Assembly (NCBI RefSeq): GCF_905171765.1
Contig: NC_053392.1
Coordinates: 446,304,837-446,368,836, forward strand
From: Bufo bufo
Lineage: Eukaryota > Chordata > Amphibia > Anura > Bufonidae
Direction: 5' to 3'
Length of the DNA: 64,000 nucleotides
Each line of letters starts with the position of its first letter. The stretch's first letter is position 1. Below are positions 1 through 11,229 of this stretch, in pieces. The notes under the pieces are model-generated. The model had not been told where the DNA came from and ran no database searches. It saw nothing but the letters and a program-made list of their open reading frames with translations. Made by a program: the position numbers and the translations under genes.

Positions 1-836
1 TTGCACTGGTGACACTGTGCACTTGCAGGGCCTGAAACACACACGAGTGCAGGCAACTGACTTCTATTATTTTACAGTCAAATTTTATTTTTATTTTTTT
101 ATGTAATCTACTGTGACACCAGATATGAGTTGCACTGGTGACACTGTGCACTTGCAGGGCCTGAAACACACACGCGTGCAGGCAACTGACTGCTATTATT
201 TTACAGTCAAAATTGTTGTTGTTTTTTTAAATGTAATCTACTGTGACACCAGATATGAGTTGTGCTGGTGACACTGTGCACTTGCAGAGCCTGAAACACA
301 CACGCTTGCAGGCAACTGACTGCTATTATATTACAGTCAAAATTATATATTTTTTTAAAATGTAATCTACTGTGACACCAGATATGAGTTGCGCTGGTGA
401 CAGTATGCACTTGCAGGGTCTGAAACACACACACGTGCAGGCAACTGACTGCTATTATTTTACAGTCAAATATATATATATTTTTATGTAATCTACTGTG
501 ACACCAGATATGAGTTGCACTGGTGACACTGTGCACTTGCAGGGCCTGAAACACACACGCGTGCAGGCAACTGACTGCTATTATTTTACAGTCAAAACTT
601 TTTTTTTTTTTAATGTAATCTACTGTGACACCAGATATGAGTTGCACTGGTGACACTGTGCACTTGCAGGGCCTGAAACACACACGCGTGCAGGCAACTG
701 ACTGCTATTATATTACAGTTAAAACATTTTTTTTAATGCAAGCTACTGTGACACCAGATATGAGTGGTGGCACTGGGCAAGTGGGCACAGTATACGCTGT
801 GAGCCTGACACACACGCTGGCAGGCAACTGCAATTA
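1..836. repeat. 127-bp tandem array (about 6.5 units)
   Basis: Units start near 113, 240, 370, 497, 625 and 749 with the phrase CTGTGACACCAGATATGAGT. Each unit ends in a T-rich or TA-rich run of variable length. The last unit (749-836) is more diverged, as is usual at an array edge. The array extends past the left edge of the window. Long open frames on the minus strand here simply repeat with the unit and I do not treat them as genes. Confidence 0.9.
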
Positions 837-1272
837 GATTACACAGAAAAAAAGCAGACTGATGTACTAGCCCTAAAAAGGGCTTTTGGGGTGCTGTCAG
901 GACGCTGTCCTTACAGCAGAGATCAGATGAGTCTTTCAGGACTGGAGTGGACACTGAATACACTAGACTAGCTATCGATTTCCCTATTAAATCAGCAGCA
1001 GCTACACTGTCCCTCCTCTCACTAAGACTGCAGCTTCCGAATGAATCTAAAATGGATGCTGTCCAGGAGGAAGTGGGAGGGTCTGGGAGCGAGGGTATGC
1101 TGCTGATTGGCTGGAATGTGTCTGCTGACTGTGAGGTACAGGGTCAAAGTTTACTCAATGATGATGAATAGGGGGCGGACCGAACATCGCATATGTTCGC
1201 CCACCGCGGCGAATGTGAACAAGCTATGTTCGTTGGGAACTGTTCGCCGGCGAATAGTTCAGGACATCTCTG
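1..1272. mobile_element. non-autonomous hAT-like element, one end
   Basis: This covers the array plus a unique tail that ends in a GC-rich subterminal region full of TTCGCC/GGCGAA motifs (1170-1260). Read from the outside, the terminus is CAGAGATGTCCTGAAC, a hAT-like start. The next 8 bases (TGCCTGAT, 1273-1280) would be the target duplication, but the other end is outside the window. The element interrupts the gypsy integrase frame straight after its third catalytic residue. No transposase is visible. The superfamily call rests on the terminus only. Confidence 0.6.
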
Positions 1273-3690
1273 TGCCTGATTTAACTGTTCCGTCTGCCCA
1301 TTGGTCTGTGGATGGAAAGCAGATGAAAAGGACAAAGAGATGTCGCATCTTCTACAAAAAGCCCTCTTAAAGCTAGAAACAAACTGAACGCCTCTATCAG
1401 AGACGATATTCTCAGGGACACCATGCAGACGTACCACATGTTCAATGAACAAGGATGCTAAGGTCTTTGCATCAGGGAGCTTACTTAAAGGAACAAAGTG
1501 CACCATCTGGCTAAAACGGTCAACCACTACCCACACCACTGACTTCCCCTCAGAGAGGGGCAGATCAGAAATAAAATCCATGGAGATGTGAGACCATGGC
1601 TTACAGGGAATGGGTAGTGGTTGTAGTTCACCAGCGGGATGTGTTCTTGGGGTCTTAGACTGGGCACAAACATCGAAAGCTAAAACATAAGACCGCACAT
1701 CTTTAGACAAAGTGGGCCACCAGAAAGACCTCAGCAGCAATTCCTTAGTGGCAGCAATACCTGGATGACCACAGAGCACGGAGTCATGACATTCACCCAA
1801 TAATTGAACACAAAAGCATTCAGGAACAAACAACTTATCTGCCGGTGTTTGTGGAGGAGTAAGTTGCTGAGCCTGTTGAATCTCAGAGGAAAGATCCGCA
1901 GAAACTGCTGCCACAAAGATGCTTGTCGGCAAGATGGGTTCCGGGAGGGTATCAGGAGGATAGACGGCATTAAAACTCCGGGACAAGGCATCTGCCTTAA
2001 CATTTTTACTTCCTTGTCTGAAAGTAACAGAAAAGTTAAAACGAGTAAAAAAACAGGGCCCATCTGGCTTGTCTAGGATTAAGGCGTTTGACCGCCTCAA
2101 GAAACACTAAGTTCTTATGATCAGTGAGAACAGTAATACAGTGTCTAGCCCCTTCTAAAAAATGCCTCCACTCCTCAAATGCCTATTTAATGGCCAGTAA
2201 CTCGCGGTTTCCAATATCGTAATTTCTCTCCAAAGGAGAGAACTTGCGAGAGAAGAAGGCGCATGGCCTTAAATTAGTGAGGTTAGAGGACCCCTGTGAA
2301 AGGACAGCCCCCACACCATCCTCTGAGGCATCAACCTCCACCACAAAAGGTTTCTCGGTATCGGGCTGAACCAAGACTGGAGACATTTGGAAACAATTTT
2401 TTAGGGTATCAAAGGCTCGACAGGCATCCGACGACCAGTTAACCAGATCCGAACCTTTTTTAGTTAGATCCATGAGGGGTTTGGCAATAACAGAAAAATT
2501 CTTTATAAATTTACGGTAAAAATTGGCGAATCCTAAAAAACGTTGGAGTGCCTTTAAGGAGGATGGTCTTACCCAGTCTTGAATAGCCTGAACCTTACTG
2601 GGATTCATTTTAAATGAATGAGGAGTAAGAATATAGCCAAGATAGGGGATCTCTTGAACTCCAAATACACATTTCTCTAATTTAACAGACAAATGGTTCT
2701 CCCTGAGGATTTTAAGAACCAGTCTGATGTGAGACACATGAGAATCCCAGTCAGGTGAAAAGAGAAGAATATCATCGAGATAATCAATCATAACTTTGCC
2801 AATAAGTTCTCTAAAAATATCATTCATGAAATTCTGAAACACAACTAGGGCATTGCAAAGACCGAATGGCATAACCAGATACTCAAAGTGTCCCTCTGGA
2901 GTATTAAAAGCAGTTTTCCACTCATCTCCCTCCTTAATACAAACTAGGTTATAAGCTCCTCTCAAATCAAATTTAGAAAACCAAGAAGCACCCAAAATCT
3001 GGTTAAACAAATCAGGAATCAACGGGATGGAATACTGATTCCTAATAGTAATTTTATTCAAATTTCTGTAGTCAATCCAGGGCCTGAGACCACCGTCTTT
3101 CTTTTTAACGAAAAAGACTCCTGCTCCCAGGGGAGAGGTGGAGGGTCTAATATGTCCCTTCTTGAGACTCTCCTGGATGTAGTCTTTCATGGATTTGCGC
3201 TCAGGACCAGACAGATTATAAATCCGTCCTTTAGGAAATTTGGACCTATGGGGAAATTTGGACCTATGGTATCTGTCTCAGTGGAGGAAAAAACATCTGA
3301 ATAATCAGCAATAAAATGAGGAATATCTGATGAGACCCCAGCTTGAACTACGGTTAAGCAAGAATTACAGTTAGGCCCCCATCTCTCTAACTCGCCCGAA
3401 CTCCAGTTAATGACCGGATTGTGTTTCTGAAGCCAGGGCATACCAAGGACTACCTGAACTGGAAGATTCTCTAAAACAAAGAAGGAACATTTCTCAGAGT
3501 GGCAGATCCCTACAGATAGGGTAACCTCCGGAGTACAGAGTTTTACTGTGCCCCCTAGCAGGGGGGTAGAATCGATGGCGACAACCTGGATCGGGGTGGG
3601 TAATTCTATTATAGGAATTCCCATCTGATCAATGACTTTGTAATCAATAAAACTAAAAGCTGACCCTGAATCCACAAAGGCATTTCCTGA
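1273..3690 (-). pseudogene. gypsy pol: protease, reverse transcriptase, RNase H, integrase
   Basis: The pol polyprotein of a gypsy element copies RNA into DNA and inserts it. Protease: DSGSAFSFID at the start (about 3640-3675). Reverse transcriptase (about 2400-3190): FDLRGAYN, MPFGLCNA and the active-site YLDDILLF near 2780. RNase H continues to about 2060 with TDHKNL. Integrase (2050-1273): an H-H-C zinc region in which the first Cys of the usual CxxC reads Phe (AFDVCAQ), then the DDE residues in MDFISDL, SDRGVQF and NGQTEQLNQ. Breaks: a frameshift between protease and reverse transcriptase near 3190, an in-frame TAG near 2185 in RNase H, and truncation by the neighbouring element. Not functional. 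Confidence 0.92.
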
Positions 3691-3696
3691 CCCCTT

Positions 3697-4364
3697 TTAG
3701 ACCCCAAAGGTAATAGAAACCGGCAGCAATAGTTTACTTCTTACCACCTGCGAGAGTACCTTGTCCTTGAATCCCTCAGACTTGGATGATTTTCCAGAAG
3801 GCGGAGCTTTAGGACACTGACGGATCCAGTGGTCGGGATCCCCACAATAAAAACAAGAGCCGCGAAGACGACGTAGTTCTCTTCGCATCATGGGCTCGTC
3901 CGAGTGGTCTTCCATCCTGGGTTCAAGGGGGGGGGAGTCTCAGGTTGAAGAAGGGTATGAGGAGAAAACAAATGCTCCCGCTGTCTCTCCCTGATCCGTC
4001 TATCTAGTCTGATGGCTAGCGTCATGGTCTCCTCTAAAGAGTCAGGACAGGGTAAAGAAAAGGCCCATTCCTGGGGGTCCCCTTGAAGCAAGGAAATGAT
4101 AATACCAACCCTCTGTGGGTCAGGGCCGGAGGAGTGGGGTCGTAAACGAAAATAACGTTTACAGCTTTCCTTGAAAGCTAAAAAACTTCGGCGGTCACCC
4201 AAAAACCGATCGGGCAATTTAATGTGAGGTTCCACCTGAACGGTGGTGGGAGCAAGAATAGGGGGAGTTCGGACGGTCTCCTGAACTTGTAGTCTCTCCT
4301 CAAGTTCCTGTACTATTTGGGCAAGACCCTGCACATGTTCTGTGAGGCTCTGTATAGGGTCCAT
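3697..4364 (-). pseudogene. gypsy gag with CCHC zinc knuckle
   Basis: The structural gag protein packages element RNA. The N-terminal 158 residues (4364-3888) have a short coiled-coil-like start (LAQIVQELEERLQVQE) and the gag core phrase KLPDRFLGDRRSFLAFKE. A frameshift in the G-run near 3930 moves the frame, after which the zinc knuckle CFYCGDPDHWIRQC (about 3815-3860) is read. A TAA at 3697-3699 then separates gag from protease. I place the start at the ATG at 4364, just inside the LTR. Decayed. Confidence 0.85.
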
Positions 4365-4386
4365 GCTGAATTTGGGCCTGTGATTC

Positions 4387-5080
4387 TGTCACGAGTAGAG
4401 TCACGGGAATCAAAATAGAGCGGAGGTGCACCCCCTGAGCTGCCACCCGGTCCCTTGTCCCTGCCTACTTGCACCACCCGCCCTAAGTGACGGAGAGCAA
4501 CTGGATGACGGTCCCTAACCGACTAAGTGCAAGCAGAGAGAAAGAGACAGCAGGGAAGAGGACAGCCACTGAGAAGTTACAATAAGCGGACAAGAGGTAG
4601 AACAAAAACGGAAGGCGAGGCGGGTCAACTAGCCGAGGTCAGTCCAGGAGGTCACGTCAGAACAAGGGAAGAGGCAAAGACAAATCCGTAAACAAGCCGT
4701 GGTCAAAATCCGAGAGGTAGCGTCAAGGTACAGGTAGCAGGCAGAAGAGGTGTCAAGAGGCGGATCGAGGTTCAATTCCAGAAATAGCTTAATAACAATT
4801 AAGTACACAGCCTATAGGAAAATCACAGGCAACCAGCCTGTATTTATAGTGGGGAGTGAGGTTCATGTAACGTGGCCAGCGTCACATGACCGACAGACAG
4901 ACAAGTCGAGCACCGAGTGATCAGCTCGGCGCTCAAGGCAGACCTATGCTAGGAGCAGGGAGCCTCCCAGCTAGCAAAGCCGCCCTGGGAACGAGGCCAA
5001 ACACAGATCCTCGCTCCCGAAGCTAAGCAGCAGGTCTGCGGCTGATGGGAGACCTAGTGCGCCTTCGGCGCCCCGTTACA
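4387..5080 (-). repeat. gypsy 5' LTR (694 bp, TGT...ACA)
   Basis: On the minus strand it opens TGTAACGGGGCGCC and closes CTCGTGACA, the TG...CA ends expected of an LTR, immediately upstream of gag. Only one LTR is in the window, so the boundaries come from the ends and the gag position, not from comparison with its partner. Confidence 0.75.
4841..4850 (-). promoter_or_regulatory. TATA box of the gypsy LTR
   Basis: On the minus strand the sequence is ACTATAAATA, inside the LTR about 230 bp from its outer end and about 480 bp before gag. This is a plausible core promoter for the retrotransposon. The transcription start is not mapped. Confidence 0.5.
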
Positions 5081-6106
5081 CAACCCATTGACAGCCGCAG
5101 TCCGGATCCAGCCTCAGGGAACGCCTAGACCGACAGGTGTCCGACTACATCAGGTTAACGGCTGATGTGGATGCTCTGAGAAGCAAGGAACCCCTGGACT
5201 ACTGGGTGTGCAGGCTTGACCTGTGGCCAGGAACTCTTGGCTTGCCCCTCGACGAGTGTCCTGTCTGAAAGGACGTTCAGCGCAGGAGGGGGGAATCGTG
5301 ACTGATAAGCGCATTTGCCTAGCTCACGACAGTGTGGACTACCTCACTTTTCTAAAAATGAATGAGGCATTGAGTAAATCAACACCTGTGAAGACCACGT
5401 TTAATTGAATTTCCCCTTGCCAGCCCACACATATCCGCCACCACCCAGAACAAAGAATAGTCCCTGTCTTACGTAACTACAGCGGCATAAAAGGCCTTTT
5501 CTGTCTGATGAATGCCTAATGTTTGGGACCTGTAATCCACTGGCCTGCAGTAAAATTGGTTTCCAATGACCGTCTAATATACCTCCAGCCACATAATCAC
5601 TTGATCTTTTCTGTACGGTGAATGCCTAATTGTTGGAGCCTCGGAGGAATTCAACACCTATGATGACCACGTGTTATCGAATTTCACATATTATCATTTG
5701 GGGTTTATTCAAGAGGGGGGATTTTGTTAGCCATGTTTATAATCCAATTTTATATTTTTAGTTCTTTTAAACATATATATTTGACATGTATTTGTACTGG
5801 CCTCCAGTAAAATTGATATCCAAAGACCGTCTAATATAACTCCAGCCACATAATCACTTGATCTTTTCGGTACGGTGAATGTATAATATTTGGGGCCTTT
5901 AATCTATCTGGCCAACAGTAAAATTGTTATACGGCGACCGCCTAATGTACCTCCAGCTACTTAATCACTTGTTCTTTTCTGATGGTGAATACCTAATGTT
6001 TGGGCCCTGTACTCCACTGACCCGCAGTAAAGTTGTTATCCAATGACCGTCTAATATACCTCCAGCCACATAATCACTTGATCTTTTCTGTCCGGTGAAT
6101 GCCTAA
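5081..6106 (+). mobile_element. hAT family B, 3' fragment, plus orientation
   Basis: This contains the last part of a hAT transposase (5216-5408) and then an array of about 115-bp units with the phrase GGTGAATGCCTAATGTTTGG (near 5510, 5620, 5875, 5990, 6095). The same sequence occurs in the opposite direction at 6230-7310, so 5081-7310 is a large inverted repeat centred near 6150. The gypsy LTR truncates it on the left. The second copy begins at 6107. Confidence 0.75.
5216..5408 (+). pseudogene. hAT transposase C-terminal fragment
   Basis: The translation around 5240-5375 matches the hAT C-terminal dimerisation region: a serine-x-x-SERTFSA-like block (read here with one frame slip near the GGACGTTCAGCGCAGG stretch), GGIVTDKR, then LTFLKMNEAL. 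The equivalent minus-strand copy at 6951-7133 reads SERTFSAAGGIVTNKR. Only the tail remains and there is no catalytic core. Confidence 0.7.
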
Positions 6107-6950
6107 TAGTGATGGACGAACATCAGCTGGGATGATTTGCGATTAAATGTTCGTGAACCGTAAGTTTACAGCGGGCCCGATTCACTTTAATGGCGGGAGA
6201 ACTGTATAGCAATTTTACTGTTGGCCAGTTAGATTACAGGCCCCAAAAATTATGCATTCACCGTACAGAAAAGATCAAGAGATCATGTGGCTGGAGGTAT
6301 ATTAGATGGTCTTTGGATATCAATTTTACTGCAGGCCAGTGGAGGATAGGCCCCAAACATTAGGCATTCACTGGACAGAAAAGATCAAATGATTATGTGG
6401 CTAAAGGTATATTAGACCATCAGTGGATATCAATTTTACTGCAGGCCAGTGGAGTACAGGCCCCAAACATTAGGCATTCACTGGACAGAAAAGATCATGT
6501 AATTATGTGGCTGGAGGTATATCAGTCGGTCATTGGATAATGATATTACTGTAGTCCAGTACAAATACATATCAAATACATATGTTTAAAAGAACTAAAA
6601 TTATAAAATTGGATTAAAAACATGGTTAACGAAATCCCCCCTCTTGAATAAACCCCAAATGATAATAGGGGAATTCGATAACAGGTGGTCGTCACAGGTC
6701 TTGAATTCCTCCGAGGCTCCAACAATTAAGCATTCGCTGTACAGAAAAGATCAAGTGATTATGTAGCTAGAGGTATATTAGATTGTCATTGGATAACAAT
6801 TTTACTGCAGGTTAGTGGAGTACAGGCCCAAAACATTAGGCATTCACCTGACAGAAAAGGCCTTTTTTGCCACTGCATATACATACGACAAGGACCATTC
6901 TTTGTTCTGGGTAGTGGCAGATATGTGTGGGCTGGCATGAGGAAATTCAA

Positions 6951-9124
6951 TTACACGTGGTAGTCATAGTTGTTGAATTCCTCTGAGATCCATGCCTCCT
7001 TAATTTCTAGAAATGTGAGGTAGTCCCCACTGTCGTGAGATAGGTGAGTGCGCTTATTGGTCACTATCCCCCCTGCTGCGCTGAACGTCCTTTCGGAAGG
7101 GACACTCGATGAGGGGCAAGCCAAGAGTTCCATGGCAAATTGTTCCAGCTCTGGTCAAAGGTCAAGACTGCACACCCAGTAGTTCAGGGGTTCCTCGCTT
7201 CTCAGAGCATCCACATCGGCAGTTAACCCGATGTAGTCGGACACCTGTCGGTATAGGCATTTTCTGAGGCTGGATCAAGAGGGCGGCTGTCGATGGGTTG
7301 GCTGCAAGAATAATCTCATATAGGAAGTGACCAACACATCTTCAAACCGCCCTCTTCTTGAAGGCGCAGTAGGATTGGTACCCGCACCTGTTTCGCTGTG
7401 GGTGGAAATTCCTTTGCTAGCGCCCGCAACAGCAGAATGCAGCATATCTCGCAGCAAGACCTGGAAATGCTGCATTCTTACAGCCCTCTGTGATTTTCGT
7501 AACATGTCCGCCATTTTGTGTTTGTACCGGGGGTCTAAGTACGTTGCCACCCAGTACTGGTCCTTGCCCTTTATGTTTTTTTATACGGGGGTTCCTCTTC
7601 AAACACTGGAGCATAAAGGTCCCCATTTGCACTAAATTGGAAGCGGTGGAGCGCCATGGCTCCTGCTTATCGCCCAGAAGAATGTTGTCCTCGGTCTCCT
7701 CCCCCTAGCCACGGACAACACCTGGGATCCCCGAAAAGATTAAAGTCCCCCTCAGAGTCTGCTCTTCTTGCTCCTCCTCCTCCCCCCAACCACCATCCTC
7801 CTCTGACTCCTCTTCTGACTCCTGCTGACTTGTCTCAGATGGAGTAGCCCCCCTTGGGAATTCATTCAGCATTGAGATTTCCTCATCTTCCAGCTCCTGT
7901 TCCTCGACGGCTTGATCAATAACATGATGCAATGCGCGCTCCAGAAATAAGGCATAAGGTATAATGTCACTGATGGTGCCCTGGCTGCGACTGACCAGTT
8001 TGGTGATCTCATCAAATGGCTGCAGAAGTCTGCATGCATCGTGCATGAGCAGCCACTGGTGCGGTGAAAAGAAACCAAGCTCCCCAGAAACTGTCCTGCT
8101 GCAGAGTTCGTACAGGTAGTCGTTAATGGCACGGTTCAGCGGAAGAAGCGGTAGCACTGGAAAAGCAAGAGTCAGCCGAGGAGGAGACGGAGGATGGAGG
8201 AGGAGGAGGAGAAGAAGAGGCAGACCTGCATGCAATCCATGGCAGTAGCACCAAATCCACACAGGTGCCCCGGGTTGCATGCTTGACGGCCATCAGTGGG
8301 CAGTAAAAGTTATGTACAGTACCATCCCTGCCCGTGTTTGCTAGACCACGTGTCTGTGGTCAGATGTATCTTGGCACCGACACTATGTGCCAGAGATGCA
8401 TTCACTTGACGCTGAACATATAGCTCTGGGATGCCCTTCTGGTAGAAATATTTCTTTCTGGGGACCTTCCATTGCGGTGTGCCAATGGCCACAAATTTTC
8501 TAAAGGCTTCCGAGTCTACCAGTTTATATGGCAGTAGTTGGCGGGCTAGCAGTTCCGACAAGCCAGCGGTGAGCCATTGAACAAGAGGTTTATCCAGCGT
8601 CATCAACTTTTTATGTTCGAATATTTGGGCCACGGAAGCCTGTCTTATGCCAGATGAACGCGACAATGGCACGGTTGAAGGTGTAGTGGAGGACAAATGG
8701 GAGGAGAGAGGAGAAGAGGCAGGATGTGGAGCGCCGAGAGTGTGGCTTTGTGAGTTTGGACGGTGTTGCTCCCACTGGGCTCGGTGATGGGAGGCCAGGT
8801 GCTTTCTTAAGGCGGTCGTCTTTAGGTCAGTGTTGGGCATACCGCAACTTATGCGTTGACAGCACAGGCTGCAGATGGCAACACTATTGTAAGCAGCTGA
8901 CACGTTAAAAAAAAAACACACTGCGGAACCATGTGCCGATGTCCTGGGAGCCAAGAATGGCTGTGCATCAGTAAGGTATGGGAATGGATGGGAAATAATT
9001 CCTCTAACTCGAGTGGAGGGGTTATGGTGGTGGTGGTGTCTTTGGGGGTGCACACAGCAGAGAGTGAGGATGGTTTAGATACAGAGGATGAGGAGGTTCG
9101 GAAGCGGAAGGCTGATTGAGCCAC
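6951..9124 (-). pseudogene. BED-finger hAT transposase, broken
   Basis: hAT transposases excise and reinsert their element through a DDE-type RNase H fold interrupted by a helical domain. Read right to left: a BED-type finger region (about 8910-8790, C-x2-C then KTTALRKHLASHH), a central region with QIFEHKKLM and the catalytic-region phrase HLTTDTWSSKHGQGW near 8320-8350, a helical segment (AINDYLYELCSRTVSGELGFF; 8130-7870), an acidic run, TYLDPRYKHKMAD near 7540, and the dimerisation tail SERTFSAAGGIVTNKR with YLTFLEIKEAWI (7110-6960). Frameshifts and stops split it into at least four open pieces. It resembles ZBED/hAT-Ac proteins. Pseudogene. Confidence 0.85.
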
Positions 9125-9254
9125 TCAACCAACTCTGGTGCGTCCTTTGACCTAATCGCACGCATCTTCTCCAACTTTCCACTTAGGCTCTGGCCTGGTG
9201 ACCCTGCGGAATGGCTTGTTATTTTCAAAATGACCCTGTGAAAAAGTCCCTATA

Positions 9255-9516
9255 GAAGAGCAGTATTTGTGGAAGCAGGTATATCGCAGGCCTCAATCAA
9301 TATTTGGTGGAAGCCGGTATATCAATCCCCTCTATCCATATTTTGTGGAAACAGGTATAGTGAACCCTTCAATGAGTATTTGCTGGAAGCTGGTATATCA
9401 AACCCCTTAATATTTTGTGGAAGCTGTTTTATCGCAGGCCTCAATCAATATTTGGTGAAAGCCGGTATATCAATCCCCTCTATCATTATTTTGTGGAAAC
9501 AGGTATATAGAACCCC
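9255..9516. repeat. short tandem array in hAT family B
   Basis: Repeats of about 45-50 bp share TATTTGTGGAAGCAGGTATA and ATCAATCCCCTCTAT/AACCCCTTAAT. The array ends abruptly at 9516, where piggyBac copy D starts. An uninterrupted version of the same TTAA site (CCCCTTAATATTTTG) stands at about 9401-9416. Confidence 0.75.
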
Positions 9517-11229
9517 TTAACCTCTTCAGGACACATGACGTACTGGTACGTACTGTACGTCATGTATAGTTCCGGCGGGCGGTGATCGGAGCCCAGTGCC
9601 TGCTCAAATCATTGAGCAGGCACCTTGGCTAGATGCGCCGGGGGGTCCTGTGACCCCCCCATGTCAGCGATCTCAGCAAACCGCAGGTCAATTCAGACCT
9701 GTGGTTTGCTGCGTTTCCGGGTTATTCGGGTCTCTGAGGACCCGATAACCCGGAACAGGATGGTGATCGGTGGTGTGATTTTACACCACCAATCACCATC
9801 CTGCGATCCTGAGAGGTGATGTGACATCACCTCTCAGGATCGCCTCTGATTGGTAGGTGGGCGGGCGATTCAAATCTTGGCAGCGGAGCACTGCCTGCAC
9901 GTCGTCGGATCTCAGCCAGCATCACCCCATTTGTGCCCCAGCACCCATCCTTGCCCCAGGACCCGATCTGTGCCCCAGCACCCCCATCTGATCAGCCAGG
10001 TAATTAGGGAAAGGCTAGGGAAAGTTTGGGCTAGGCAGGGATATAAAAGGGAAAGTTAGTAGAAAAAAAAAGTTTGATTGCATCACCCTAAGTAGGGTGT
10101 CTGGGGTCCACAGCACAGTGTGTGACCCTAGACTGACCCCCCAGGGGTGCTGCCGCTTGCCCCCCTGACCCCCCCCCCAACATTTTTGGGGCGCAGGCAG
10201 TTTTTTTTTTTTGTACATACGCTGACTGTGGCCGGCACTCTTAGTGTCCGGCCACTGTTAGCGCATCGCACACTCCACCGCTGATCAGCGGTTTTAAATT
10301 TTATTTATATTTTTTTCACATTTTTTGCCCTTTTTTTTGTTAGTCTTTTTTTTTCTGTTAGTTTTAGGCATAAGTCCGCGAACACCCGTGCCCCCACACA
10401 CACGCACACCAAATAAAGATTTACACACACGCACATACACACGCAGACACACACTCCCCTATGGCCCGCCAGATGTTCTCGGCCGAGGAGGCATACGCCC
10501 AGCTTGACTTCGAGTCCGAGAGTCCCAGTGAGGATGAGGATGACCCCACTTTCCTGTTGTCATCCGCGTCTTCCTCATCATCTAGCGATGATGATGAGCC
10601 CCCAAGGCGGCTGAGACGCCGCCGGGCGGAGCAAGGGGACCGCCATGTTAGGGACCCTGTGGCCCACCCTAATACGAGCAGCTCTGGGGCTCGTACTAGT
10701 TTTCCGGCCCACCAGTTAAATCCACTGGAGCCCCCTCCCGGTGAACTTGTCTGGTATACCCCAGAGCGATTTGAGCCCATGATTCCTGATTTTGTAGGCC
10801 AACCAGGAATCCAGATTTCCACAGTGGGCTTCACTGAATATGACTTTTTTAGTAATTTTTTTTTGTGACCAACTGGTAAATCTAATGGTGGAGCAGACGA
10901 ACCGGTACGCCCAACAGTTTGTTGCTCAACACCCGGGCTCCTTTTTGGCTAGGCCCGGTGGCTGGACGCCGGTCAGTGCAGCCGAGATGAGGACATTTTG
11001 GGGCCTCGTGCTGCATAAGGGCCTAGTCAAGAAACCTAGTGTCAGGCATTAATGGAGTGGGGATGTCCCCTACCAGACCCCACTTTACAGTACGGCCATG
11101 ACACGCTCCCGGTTTGAGGCCATCCGGAAATGCCTGCATTATTCAGATAATGCAGCATGTCCCCCCCCCCCGAGGTGATCCTGCCTATGACCGCCTGTAC
11201 AAAATCAGGCCGGTCATCAATCACTTTGG

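Larger units (their letters stand above)
1273..5080 (-). mobile_element. Ty3/gypsy LTR retrotransposon, decayed, 3' end missing
   Basis: Reading leftwards on the minus strand the order is LTR (5080-4387), gag with a zinc knuckle, aspartic protease, reverse transcriptase, RNase H and integrase. This order, with integrase last, is that of Ty3/gypsy (Metaviridae-type) elements. The integrase end and the 3' LTR are cut off by the hAT-like element at 1-1272 and presumably lie further left. Several stops and frameshifts show it is dead. Confidence 0.9.
6107..9516 (-). mobile_element. hAT family B, longer copy, transposase on minus strand
   Basis: The left terminus TAGTGATGGACGAAC at 6107 resembles the termini of the other hAT family in this window (TAGGGATGAGCGAAC). 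It is preceded by ATGCCTAA as a possible 8-bp target duplication. It then holds the inverted 115-bp array (6230-6870), the transposase pseudogene (6951-9124) and a 45-bp type array (9255-9516). The far end was lost where piggyBac copy D inserted at the TTAA at 9517. Confidence 0.75.

Noticed and set aside
207..683. 158-residue Cys-rich repeat protein
   Set aside because: It repeats with the 127-bp tandem unit and breaks where T-runs change length.
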